Source: Amycolatopsis sp. EV170708-02-1
GTDB lineage: Bacteria > Actinomycetota > Actinomycetes > Mycobacteriales > Pseudonocardiaceae
DNA length: 64,000 nucleotides
Assembly: GCF_022479115.1 (NCBI RefSeq)
Contig: NZ_CP092497.1
Location: 1 to 64,000 of the forward strand
Direction: 5' to 3'
Shown piece by piece: positions 17,203 to 25,832 of this stretch (positions are counted from its first letter, which is position 1; every line of letters begins with the position of its first letter). Below the pieces are notes generated by a model. It had not been told where the DNA came from. It searched no databases and saw nothing but the letters and a program-made list of their open reading frames with translations. A program made the translations under genes and the position numbers.

Positions 17203-17858
17203 GCTCCGGCGAGGATCGTCAGCCCGTAGGCCGACAGGACCCGGTTGACCGGGTAGAAGAAGGTGGAGCCGCCGCTCGAGCAGTTGCCGGTGCCACCGAC
17301 CAGCACGCCCTGCGCCTGCGTCCCGCTGACGAACGGCCCGCCGTTGTCCCCCGGCTCCGCGCAGACGGAAGTCCGGGTCAAACCGGTGAGCGTCCCTTCG
17401 GGGAAGGTGATCGTCACGTTCTTCGCCTGGATGATGCCGCAGTGCCAGCCGGTGGTCGCGCCGTACCTGCACACCGACGCGCCGACCGGGGCCTCGACCG
17501 ACCCGGTGATCGTCACCCGGCTGTCGGTGGGCGGGATGGAGCCCACCAGCCGCCAGTCGGTCGTGTTCGTCACCCGGATGACGATCGCACCCGTCGGCGG
17601 GGTCTGGGCGCCCACGACCACCCCGACCACCCGGCCGGCGCTGCGGATCGTGTCACCGGGCTTGCCGCAAGCCGAACTCGCGATCAGGTAGCCGACCTTG
17701 CCCTGCACGGCGGCGAACCCGGCCGTGCAGCGCGTCGCGGCGCTGCTCTGCAACACGCTCCCACCGCCGAGCGGGGCGGGAGCACTCGCTTGCGCTGTCG
17801 ACGGAAGCGCCAGGCCTAAGGCCAGAACCAGGCAGGACAATGATCGGGGCAGTCGCAC
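17199..17858 (-). CDS. Secreted trypsin-fold (S1) protein lacking its catalytic residues
   Basis: A 219-aa protein from the GTG at 17858, with a signal peptide ending at AQASA. The fold is that of streptogrisin-like S1 proteases: RCTAGFA start, cysteine pair, a GxVC mid-region and a C-terminal substrate-pocket region. However, the His of TAGHC is replaced (LIASSACG), the Asp strand reads GAIVIRV, and GDSGGP reads GDNGGP. All three catalytic positions appear lost, so it is probably a non-enzymatic binding or inhibitor protein. It is intact otherwise, which argues against simple decay. Confidence 0.8.
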   Translation of the reverse strand: MRLPRSLSCLVLALGLALPSTAQASAPAPLGGGSVLQSSAATRCTAGFAAVQGKVGYLIASSACGKPGDTIRSAGRVVGVVVGAQTPPTGAIVIRVTNTTDWRLVGSIPPTDSRVTITGSVEAPVGASVCRYGATTGWHCGIIQAKNVTITFPEGTLTGLTRTSVCAEPGDNGGPFVSGTQAQGVLVGGTGNCSSGGSTFFYPVNRVLSAYGLTILAGA

Positions 17859-17934
17859 GGGACCCTCCGATGGCCGGGGATCCCCCGATCGTAACGAGCG
17901 GGACGCCCCGGCCCATCCGCCGAACCGCGCATTC

Positions 17935-18958
17935 TCAGCGCCAGCCGAGCTCCGGCGCCACGTGCGTGAGGATGCTCTCCAGCCACGTGCGCGTTGTACT
18001 CGACGCCGAGCTGGTTCGGAATGGTCAGCAACAGGGTGTCCGCGGCCTCGATCGCCTCGTCCTCCTTGAGCGCCCGCACCAACTCGTCCGGCTCGGCGGC
18101 GTACGACCGCCCGAAGATCGCCCTGGTCGTCTCGTCGATCATGCCGACCTGGTCCCGCGAGTTCCGGTCGCGGCCGAAGTAGGCGCGGTCCAGGTCGTTG
18201 GTCAACGCGAAGATGCTGCGGCTGACCGACACCCGCGGCTCACGCGAGTGACCGGCCTCCTTCCAGGCTTCGCGGTAGGCCTCGATCTGCTTGCGCTGCT
18301 GAACGTGCAGCGGCTCCCCCGTCTCGTCGTCCTTGAGGGTGGAACTCTGCAGGTTCATGCCCTGCTCCGCCGCCCACACCGCGGTCGCGTTGGAGCTGGA
18401 ACCCCACCAGATCCGCTCGCGCAACCCCTCCGAGTACGGCTCCAGCCGCAGCAACCCCGGCGGATTGGCGAACATCGGCCGCGGATTCGGCTGCGCGAAC
18501 CCCTCGCCCTCGAGCAGCTTGAGGAAGACCTCGGTGCGCTGCCGGGCCATGTCCGCCGCGGTCTGCCCCTCGGCGGGCCCGTACCCGAAGTACCGCCAGC
18601 CGTCGATGACCTGCTCCGGGGATCCCCGGCTGACCCCGAGCTGGAGCCTGCCGCGGGAGATGAGGTCGGCGGCGCCCGCCTCCTCGGCCATGTACATCGG
18701 GTTCTCGTAGCGCATGTCGATCACGCCGGTGCCGATCTCGATCTTCGACGTCCGGGCTCCGATCGCCGACAACAACGGGAACGGACTCCCCGCCTGCCGC
18801 GCGAAGTGATGCACCCGGAAGTACGCCCCGTCGACGCCGAGCTCCTCGGCCGCGACGGCCAGGTCGATCGACTGATGCAGGAAGTCGGCCGCGGACCGCG
18901 TCTCGGAGTGCGCGCCCGGTGACCAGTGGCCGAAGGACAGGAAACCAATCTTCTTCAC
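17935..18958 (-). pseudogene. Luciferase-like monooxygenase with C-terminal frameshift
   Basis: An LLM-class flavin enzyme of ~340 aa. The body is intact (LISRGRLQLGVSRGSPEQ; WWGSSSNATAVWAAEQGMNL). Near 17983 one extra G shifts the frame after NAHV. The expected end (LESILTHVAPELGWR, stop at 17935-17937) lies one frame away. As written, translation runs on to 17816 through unrelated sequence that antisenses the protease-like gene's signal peptide. I took the GTG at 18958 (VKKIGFLSFGHW). It is probably functional if the extra base is a sequencing error. Confidence 0.75.
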
Positions 18959-19156
18959 GCCCGTGTAAGCGTCCGGTGACCGGGTTTGATTCCCCACCCT
19001 CCGTAGCCGTCGGTCACACTACGCACTTTCGGCTTCCGACCTGGGGGAACTTGCCCTTCCGGCCCCCTGGAAGCTGTCGGAGGGTAACCAATCATCGTCT
19101 CAATGTAGGTCTGCGTGACTATACGTACCCCCCTGATTGAGGCCTCCCAGGCGACG

Positions 19157-19162
19157 TATACT
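19157..19162 (+). promoter_or_regulatory. -10 element of the tRNA-Leu promoter
   Basis: TATACT lies 16 bases before the tRNA 5' end, close to consensus. A weak TGATTG stands 17 bases upstream as the only -35 candidate. Confidence 0.5.
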
Positions 19163-19178
19163 CTTCTCACATCAGCAA

Positions 19179-19262
19179 GTCCGAGTGGCGGAATGGCAGA
19201 CGCGCTAGCTTGAGGTGCTAGTGTCCTTAACGGACGTGGGGGTTCAAGTCCCCCCTCGGACA
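19179..19262 (+). tRNA. tRNA-Leu (anticodon GAG)
   Basis: The acceptor stem GTCCGAG/CTCGGAC, anticodon stem CTAGC/GCTAG with loop TTGAGGT (anticodon 19212-19214), a long variable arm typical of class II tRNA-Leu (TCCTTAACGGA region) and the T-arm GGGGGTTCAAGTCCCCC are all visible. The discriminator is A. CCA is not encoded (ACCG follows). Confidence 0.95.
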
Positions 19263-19270
19263 CCGCTTTA

Positions 19271-19332
19271 GGTGAGATCTCACCAGTTGCGAGAACCTTC
19301 ACTCAACTCTACCGAGTGAAGGTTTCTTCTAT
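19271..19332 (+). terminator. tRNA-Leu terminator region with two inverted repeats
   Basis: A 14-bp palindrome GGTGAGATCTCACC (19271-19284) is followed by arms ACCTTCACTC (19295-19304) and GAGTGAAGGT (19314-19323), perfect over 10 bp, then TTCTTCTATTT. This is a good intrinsic terminator. Sequence from 19333 to 19524 holds no gene I can support. Confidence 0.7.
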
Positions 19333-19524
19333 TTCAAGGCCCGGGGCCGACGTCACGAGTACGCACGGCTGCGGCCATCGGATCAAGCGCGCGATGGCGT
19401 CGTGTGAGCTGGAATCCCCGGGCGCGGCTCAAACAAGTACCCCACGCCCAAAATGGCCTGTTGAGCTGCGGATCTCCGCGACGACCGTGATTGAGCGGCA
19501 CCGCCGCAAGGCCAGGTGACCGCC

Positions 19525-20243
19525 ATGAACAACCCGAACGGGGCAGCATCATTCGGCCCGTTTCGTAGCCTGACTCTGGCGGTGCAGTGCGGCTGCACCG
19601 CCTGGGTCGCTGTTGGCGCCACCTACGCCTCGTACCGCCACGGACGAGACTTCGCCCTCTAATTCGGCGCCGACCACACCACCGCCGCCATCTGGCCCCT
19701 CATCATCGACGGCCTCCTCATGATCGCCACCGTCGAACTCTGAAAACCCACCGACACCGAACGAACACGAAGCCGCTGGACCGCGTGGCTCGCCTTCACC
19801 TTCGACATCTCCCTCTCGCTCTGCGCCAACATCGGCTCCACACCCGACCTCAGTGTCTTCGGAGTCACGGTCGCCGCCTGCCCTCCACTGGCCCTGCTCC
19901 TCGCCGTCGAACTCCTGAATCGGGCACTCAGCCGAACCAGAACCGATGCCGAAGGCCCGACCAAACCACAGAGCGACGACAACGACGAACCAGGCCCGCA
20001 CGGCGACACCACCGTCAGCCGGCACATATGGGCGAACAGGCAGGCATCACCTCTCGAGCAGACTGCCGAAGAACGCATGCGGGCCCGCTCCATCGCCGAA
20101 CAAGCCAATGGCCGAACGCCCACCGGCGCCGACCTCGATCGCGTCGCCGGAACCCACAACTACGGCCGCCGCACCCCGGAAATGGCGTCATCAAGGCACT
20201 CTCATGCGGACCGCCGCAGCCGAATTACCCGTACATGTGAAAC
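19525..20243 (+). pseudogene. DUF2637/Spd-like AICE protein with two internal stops
   Basis: The frame from ATG 19525 reads as the DUF2637 membrane protein found in AICEs and plasmids. Helices such as WVAVGATYASYRHGRDFAL, WPLIIDGLLMIATVEL and VAACPPLALLLAVELLNRAL are followed by a C-terminal HTH-like segment (GADLDRVAGTHNYGR). It is broken by TAA at 19660-19662 and TGA at 19741-19743, the latter at a position where homologues probably carry Trp. It lies 260 bases after tRNA-Leu, the usual insertion site of such elements, so it is a decayed element remnant independent of the one at 1-7.5 kb. No integrase or second att copy is visible. Confidence 0.75.
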
Positions 20244-20666
20244 GCCACTCCGGCCGAGACAACGACAACACCCAACCGACGTCCTCACACCAACTCCCCG
20301 GGCCGAGCACCTGCCGAATCAGCACCCTGAGTTTCGATCCGCCCCGGATCAGCATGAGGAAATGGCGACGCTAGGGGCCTGTGTCCTCTGGGGTAAGGAC
20401 CGACCCCTGAAAGCCGTCGACCGTCACCTCCGCCGGACTCAACTGAATCGAACGATGCTCAGCCACCGTTGTGCGAGGCTCGGCGCAGGTCAGCACCGAC
20501 GAGATCCGCGTCGTCAGGATGAGGGAAGATCCAGCGACGCGTGTTCCGGATCGTCGCGGAGTTGAAGGCGTTGGCGAGCCGAGAAGTCCCTCGTTCCTGT
20601 ACATCCAGGCCACCTGCGGCCACACAGTCGAACTTCGCGAGTTCACCCAAGACATGTAGGTCGGCC

Positions 20667-21077
20667 ATGAGGATTCCTGCAGTGCGCGCCAGCGGGAAAG
20701 TGATACCCCACGCAGCCGCCCTGCGCGGCCCCAGGCCACGCAAGCCGGGCGGCGCACTCGCCTGCTTCGCCGGCGGCGCCGTGGCCGACGACCTCTTCAC
20801 GCTCACCGACGAGGAGATCGTCACCCGGTTCACCGCCGATCTCCTCTCGCTCTACCCCGAACTCGAGGGAAAACTCGGCGACGGGATCGTCCGGCGCCAC
20901 CCCCGCGTCGTGCCGTTCTGGGCGCCCGGCGGACGCGCCTCACTACCGACGCTGCGCGAACACCTCGGCCCCATCTATCTCGCAGGTGACTACCAGCTCG
21001 ACATGCCTTCACTCGCCGACGCGGCCTCATCAGGCGAACGAACGGCCAAAGAGATTCTGGCGAGCCTGGCACGTTGA
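20667..21077 (+). pseudogene. C-terminal fragment of a flavin amine oxidase / FAD oxidoreductase
   Basis: About 115 residues from 20728 match the C-terminal FAD-binding part of NAD(P)/FAD amine oxidases: GALACFAGGAVADDL, LYPELEGKLGD and the closing IYLAGDYQLDMPSLADAASSG followed by a helix. The N-terminal Rossmann domain is missing and the preceding 300 bases show nothing recognisable, so this is a truncated remnant. An ATG at 20667 is in frame but probably not meaningful. Confidence 0.7.
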
Positions 21078-21398
21078 CGAAAGAGACCCATGCCGTCCAC
21101 ACGGTACGGAACGGACTGGCGCCACGTCCAACTATTCGAGGGGTGGACACGAAACTCGCCGTTTCCCATCGACACCTGGCTGACGGAGGGAAATCTTGTA
21201 CCGCGCACCAGAAGGGTCACCAGCCGAATTCTTCTCCGGTTGACAATGCTCATCACTCCCGTTGACACAACCACACCCAGTGGTCGATCCTTCACCCAGT
21301 GGGCCGTGCCAGTAGTGGCAAGTCACATACCGCGGACTCGAGGCACACCAAAGCTCGAGCGCATGCTCAACGAGCGGAACCCTCAAGGATGCGACACT

Positions 21399-22043
21399 GT
21401 GAAAGAAGCCACAATCCCGACCGCGATCGCCGATTTGGCTTTCTTTCGACGCTTTTCCGCCGAGGAAATCAGCCGGGTCCTGCGATACGGGCGCAGGGTC
21501 ACCCTCCCTCAAGGGTGGCCATTGATGTCCGAGGGCACCCCCGGCGATGTCGCCTATATTCTGCTCGAAGGACAACTGGCCATCTGGTGCGGCAGAGAGC
21601 TCACCGCGACCCTGGAGCCGGGCAGCCTCGTCGGGGAGATCTCACTGCAGCAAGGCACTCTTCGTGCGGCCACCGTTTCCGCGGCGACACCGGTCACCGT
21701 GCTTCGGCTGAGTACTCGGACCTTTACCCGCTTGATCGCGAACTCCCCCGTTTTCGCGCGGACGGTGGACGAGATCGTCGCGCACCGGACCGCATCACCT
21801 GTTTCCGAGGTGTCGGCCGAGTGCCGGCCGGGCGACTGGAGCCCGCGCTGCGCGGTGATCTTCCTCCTGTGCTGGCTCTTCGTCTGCTCGGCGTCACGAT
21901 GCCGGCCGGTCCAGGAACCGTTGGTACGGCTGATTCCCCTGATGGAGCCTGCTCTCCGGATGGTGTCCGGTCCCGCTCGGCCCGCTGCGCCGCGACGAGC
22001 ACAGGCGACACAGCGAACCGGCAAAGCCCGGAACGGCAGCTGA
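21399..22043 (+). CDS. Cyclic-nucleotide-binding-domain protein with hydrophobic tail
   Basis: A 214-aa protein from the GTG at 21399 (AAGGA ~10 bases upstream; an in-frame ATG at 21363 is an alternative). Residues ~12-125 form a cNMP-binding beta-barrel. The phosphate-binding cassette reads GSLVGEISLQQGTLRAATVSA (split: GSLVGEIS and RAATV), close to GExAL...RxATV. After it comes a hydrophobic stretch (CAVIFLLCWLFVCSASR) and a basic tail without an HTH, so it is not a CRP-type regulator. It may be a membrane-associated sensor, or the tail may be an out-of-frame extension. The 320 bases upstream contain nothing I can name. Confidence 0.6.
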   Translation: MKEATIPTAIADLAFFRRFSAEEISRVLRYGRRVTLPQGWPLMSEGTPGDVAYILLEGQLAIWCGRELTATLEPGSLVGEISLQQGTLRAATVSAATPVTVLRLSTRTFTRLIANSPVFARTVDEIVAHRTASPVSEVSAECRPGDWSPRCAVIFLLCWLFVCSASRCRPVQEPLVRLIPLMEPALRMVSGPARPAAPRRAQATQRTGKARNGS

Positions 22044-22052
22044 GGGGAGCTC

Positions 22053-22658
22053 TCAGCCGACGATCTGGGTGGTGCCGAGCAGTGTGTCCTGGGTGGGCGG
22101 GGCGAGTACGAGGTTGAGGTCGAACTCCCCCAGGCCGCTGTCGGTCACGATGTGCGAGGTGGCCTTCGGTTCCACATTGACCTTCGTCTCTCCGGTGGGA
22201 ACGCCGCGGGGAACGGTGAACTTGAGCCCGCCCTTGGCTTGGAAGGTCAACGGGCCTTGGGCCGGCACCGGGGTGTCCGGGATCGGGAGCCGGACGGCGA
22301 GCGGAACACTCAGCCCGTTGCTCACCGTGATCCGCGCGGCCGACCTGATCTCACCGGAGATCTTCGTGGCTCCGACCAGGCGCAAACCGTCCGCCGCGGC
22401 GTCTCCCCCGTTCACATCCAGCGTGAACGGGACATCGAGTGGTCCGCCGAGCGTGACGTTCGCGGGGATGTCGACGTGGACGACCACCTTCACCGTCTGG
22501 ATGCCGATGATCGGGAACTCGCCCTCGAAGGTCAGTTCCTTGTCCGCGGCCGCGGCCGTCCCCGCGGTGAGGACACTCGCTGCCACCACGGCGGTCGCCG
22601 TGACGGCAACGGCCTTCACCGCGCCGCGTGCGCTGTCTCTCAAGGCTTTCACAGACAT
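22053..22658 (-). CDS. Secreted DUF6801-like protein
   Basis: A 201-aa exported protein. ATG 22658 opens a long signal peptide (MSVKALRDSARGAVKAVAV ... ending TAAAA). The mature part is all-beta, of the type VNGGDAAADGLRLVGATKISG ... SNGLSVPLAVRLPIPDTPVPAQG. I recall it as the DUF6801 family of actinobacterial exported proteins. No catalytic residues are visible. It stands just downstream of the MpaB-type gene on the same strand, and an envelope or cell-surface role is inferred. Confidence 0.75.
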   Translation of the reverse strand: MSVKALRDSARGAVKAVAVTATAVVAASVLTAGTAAAADKELTFEGEFPIIGIQTVKVVVHVDIPANVTLGGPLDVPFTLDVNGGDAAADGLRLVGATKISGEIRSAARITVSNGLSVPLAVRLPIPDTPVPAQGPLTFQAKGGLKFTVPRGVPTGETKVNVEPKATSHIVTDSGLGEFDLNLVLAPPTQDTLLGTTQIVG

Positions 22659-22704
22659 TCCAATACCCCTTCTTCGCGGATGATTCCTTTGTCGGGCAAC
22701 CGGA

Positions 22705-24363
22705 TCAGCGGGCACCGAGGACCGGCTCGGACTCCACGAGGCCGACGTCGTCGGGCGCGCGATTCTCCTTGAACACCCGTTCACGCTGTCTGGCCCTCAG
22801 TTCGAGGTGCGCCAGCGCGGGCGGCGGGTAGCCGTACCGTTCACGGGCTTGAGCGGGAGTGAGGGTTTCTTCCGTGGCGGGCGGGATGCCGAGCAGCACG
22901 GGCGCCACGATCGGCAAGGTCGATGGTGAGAGCAGGCGCAGGGCGGCCAGCTGGAGCCAGCTGCTCAGGCGGATGACCCGGAACGACAGCCGCATGACCG
23001 GTACCACCAACGCGTCCAGTAGCCGGCTCTGCCGGATCCCCGCCAGATCCCGCATCCAGTGCGGCATCGACGCGATGGTCGCGACGCGAAGAGTACGGGT
23101 GATGACCAAGACGGCGGGCCAGTACGCCGGTGGCATCGGGGGCAACATCACCTCGGCGTGCAGGAGGTGGTCCATGGTCGAACGCGCGACAGGTGAGCCG
23201 ATCAGCTGGGGACGCATGCGTTCGAAGTAGGCGCGGACGCCGTCGCGGTCACGGGGGACCTCCGCCGGGTCGCAGGTCTGGAGTTCGGCCGCCGCGGCGC
23301 AATCCGCCCAATAACGAGCCTCGTCCTCCGCGCTGAGCTTTCCCGGCCCGTACTTTTCGTAGGCGTAGAGGATCGAGTGCCACGCCGTCAGATGGATCCA
23401 CAGCTGTGACGCTGGATCGTTGGCGTCGTAACGCTTTCCGGTGACCGGGTCGACACCAACCCCTGTCGAATGGACCTTCACCAGGATGTCCGACGCCTTC
23501 ATGGTGACGCGGGTACCGGCGAAGGCGACCATCGCGAAGTAGCGCAGGGTCCGGTCATAGCGCGTGTGCGAGCGGGTCCTCAGGGCCTTGGTCTTGTCGA
23601 CGGCGGCGACCAGCGCCGGATCGAGCTCCTCGACGACGACAGCGCGCTGGAAACCCACGGTAAGCGAAGTCGGGTAGGTCCACACCTTCCAGGTCACCGA
23701 CCCCGGGCCGAAGAAGCCCCGGTCGTCATGAGGCGTGATCTTCGACCGGATGCCGCGTGCGAGCTCCCACGCCGATGCCTCCGACGGCGGTTGGCCAGGC
23801 TTGCCGGTGGTCACCGCGGTCAGTACCGGACGCACGACACGCGCCAAACCCAGCAGCACCAACCCGAAGAAGCCGGTGCCGAGCAGCAAGACCATGGCCG
23901 CGACGACGATCAACGCCCCGCGCGTGCCCCACCGCAGGTCTCCCGCGTACCGCAGGACTCCCACCAGGGCCAGCAGTCCGAACACGACCAGCGCCGCGAG
24001 CCCGACCGCCGCCTGCCGGAGATCACCGACGACCGCGGCGTACACGATCAGCAGCCCCAAGGTGATCGACCAAACCGACAGTTCGCGCAGATCGAGCGCG
24101 CTCACCGGCCACGGCCACCACGCCACGTAGGGGCCTGGGCGGACCGTGGCGCCGATGCCGGCGACGAGCAACCCCATCCCCTCGATCCCCGCGAAAACCC
24201 GTGCCCACGCAGGGATCGGTGTCGCGGCCGCGACACCGTCGACATCGACACGGCGAAGAAGCTGCGCGGGCACTGTCAGCACGGTGAGCAGGATCGTGAT
24301 CCCCAGTGCGATCAACCAGATGTCAGGGACGGGCACGCTGAAGGCCGTCCCTGCGATGGCCAA
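22705..24363 (-). CDS. MpaB/DUF2236-type oxygenase with polytopic N-terminal domain
   Basis: About 552 aa. The C-terminal ~340 residues are the DUF2236 (latex-clearing-protein/MpaB-like) haem-dependent oxygenase domain: YDRTLRYFAMVAFAGTR, a histidine in LWIHLTAWHSILYAYEKYG and one in RSTMDHLLHAE as candidate haem ligands. The N-terminal ~190 residues carry five or six hydrophobic helices, an unusual addition. The start is uncertain: TTG 24363 or GTG 24336 (AGGGA upstream), both overlapping the preceding gene. Substrate unknown. Confidence 0.7.
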   Translation of the reverse strand: MAIAGTAFSVPVPDIWLIALGITILLTVLTVPAQLLRRVDVDGVAAATPIPAWARVFAGIEGMGLLVAGIGATVRPGPYVAWWPWPVSALDLRELSVWSITLGLLIVYAAVVGDLRQAAVGLAALVVFGLLALVGVLRYAGDLRWGTRGALIVVAAMVLLLGTGFFGLVLLGLARVVRPVLTAVTTGKPGQPPSEASAWELARGIRSKITPHDDRGFFGPGSVTWKVWTYPTSLTVGFQRAVVVEELDPALVAAVDKTKALRTRSHTRYDRTLRYFAMVAFAGTRVTMKASDILVKVHSTGVGVDPVTGKRYDANDPASQLWIHLTAWHSILYAYEKYGPGKLSAEDEARYWADCAAAAELQTCDPAEVPRDRDGVRAYFERMRPQLIGSPVARSTMDHLLHAEVMLPPMPPAYWPAVLVITRTLRVATIASMPHWMRDLAGIRQSRLLDALVVPVMRLSFRVIRLSSWLQLAALRLLSPSTLPIVAPVLLGIPPATEETLTPAQARERYGYPPPALAHLELRARQRERVFKENRAPDDVGLVESEPVLGAR

Positions 24364-24737
24364 CTCGCGGGCGGGTTCAGCTCCGCCTGATAGCGCTTGG
24401 TCACGACGAGGCTTCCGGCGGCCATCACCAGCGGCGCGAAACTCGCGATGCGGGCGTTCGTCCATCCCGGTTCCAACGCGGCGAGGAACAAGAGCACGAC
24501 CGCGGCACCGAAACCGGCGCCGACGGTCGTGGCGGTGAGGGGGCTCGCCATGGTCCACGCGAACCACACGTCGGTCGCACCACTACCCAGGTACAGCACG
24601 AGGAACACCACCGCACAGGCCAGGACGAGTGGCGCGAACAGGCCGTCGCGGACCGCGGGGTGCAGGTTCTTGCCCGGTTCCTGTGGCACCTTCAGCCGGC
24701 TGTCGACGTCTTCCGCCGACGGATCCGACGTGTCCAT
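24312..24737 (-). CDS. Small integral membrane protein
   Basis: A 141-aa protein from the ATG at 24737, preceded by CAGGAGGCGTC. It has a hydrophilic N-terminus, then four hydrophobic helices. Its end overlaps the start of the oxygenase gene by ~25-52 bases in another frame, so the two are either coupled or were one gene split by an indel. It is divergent from the TetR gene at 25047, which may control this pair. Confidence 0.65.
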   Translation of the reverse strand: MDTSDPSAEDVDSRLKVPQEPGKNLHPAVRDGLFAPLVLACAVVFLVLYLGSGATDVWFAWTMASPLTATTVGAGFGAAVVLLFLAALEPGWTNARIASFAPLVMAAGSLVVTKRYQAELNPPASWPSQGRPSACPSLTSG

Positions 24738-25046
24738 GACGCCTCCTGGAGGTGACCGCAACCGACCGAAGTGGCCTGCGCACAAAGGAAAGGCCGGACT
24801 TGCCCGCTAAACGCGAAACGGTCCGGCGGCCGACTCTGAAAAGAGTTTCAAGTACTTGTCCGTACTCTGCGTACGCTAGCGTTCTCCAAAAGTCCCGACA
24901 AGGGACGCCGATATGCTTGGCCACGATTCGAGTAGAGAGCACAGTTTCCCGGCCTCGCGATATCAGCGACGGCACAAAACGACGACGAGCGTCACGATCC
25001 TGCCGGGTCCGCGCTCGCTCGACGCGCGTGATGAGAAGGTGGTGCC

Positions 25047-25736
25047 ATGAGTGAGCGGCCGGCGTTGACCGGCGTGGAGGCCCTCGCCACGGTGGGGCAA
25101 CGGCTGCCGAGCCGGCACGGACTCACCGCGGAAGAGGTCGCGGCGTCGCAACGGGCGCGGATTCTGGTCGGCTTCATGGAGGTCGCCGCGGAGAAAGGGT
25201 ACGGGGCGGCCACGATCGCCGACATCGTGGAGCGAGCCGGAGTGTCACGTCAGACCTTCTACACCATGTTTCCCACCAAACAAGCGTGTTTCGTCGCCGC
25301 TTTCCGGGCTGGTGCGTCAACGGCCTTGGGGGAAATCACGAAACCCTTGAGCGAGCTCTCCTATCTGGATTGGCGAGCCGCCGTGACGCTGACGATGGAG
25401 CGTTACCTGGCGAAAATGGCCTCGCAGCCGAAGGCGACCTGGACCCTGCAGATCGAATGCCTTGCCGCCGGCCCGGAGATCGCCGCGATGTACCACCGCC
25501 GGATCGCCCGTATCGCCGAGTTGTACCGGATCACCTACAAACACGTGGTGCGAAAAGAGGACCCGTCCAGGCCGGAACTACCGGACGAGGCGTTCGATCT
25601 GCTGGTCGGCGGGATGTCCGACCTGATCCGTCAGTGTCTCTACACGAAAGGCGCCGAGGCGATTCCCGACCTGGCGCCCGTGTTCCTCAGCACTCTCATG
25701 GCCCTCTTCGGCGAACGCGACACTCCCTCCGCCTGA
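25047..25736 (+). CDS. TetR-family transcriptional regulator
   Basis: A 229-aa protein. The N-terminal HTH is clear (AAEKGYGAATIADIVERAG ... SRQTFYTMFPTKQACF, ~residues 45-90), followed by an all-alpha ligand domain. ATG 25047 follows a weak GAAGGTGGT site. It is divergent from the membrane protein/MpaB-type oxygenase pair with ~300 bases between; that gap is AT-rich and probably holds both promoters. Ligand unknown. Confidence 0.9.
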   Translation: MSERPALTGVEALATVGQRLPSRHGLTAEEVAASQRARILVGFMEVAAEKGYGAATIADIVERAGVSRQTFYTMFPTKQACFVAAFRAGASTALGEITKPLSELSYLDWRAAVTLTMERYLAKMASQPKATWTLQIECLAAGPEIAAMYHRRIARIAELYRITYKHVVRKEDPSRPELPDEAFDLLVGGMSDLIRQCLYTKGAEAIPDLAPVFLSTLMALFGERDTPSA

Positions 25737-25832
25737 TCGCACCGAGATCCGGCCCGAAAGTTGCGAGCGGCAGGACGCCCCCGGAAAATGGCACCTTCGC
25801 CCGGTGAGCCGCAGCAGCGAGAAGGGACTGGA

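Noticed and set aside
20371..20833. Minus-strand open frames of ~125 codons between the AICE remnant and the amine-oxidase fragment
   Set aside because: No motif recognised and two frames overlap equally well; could be a degraded insertion sequence, but I cannot support it.
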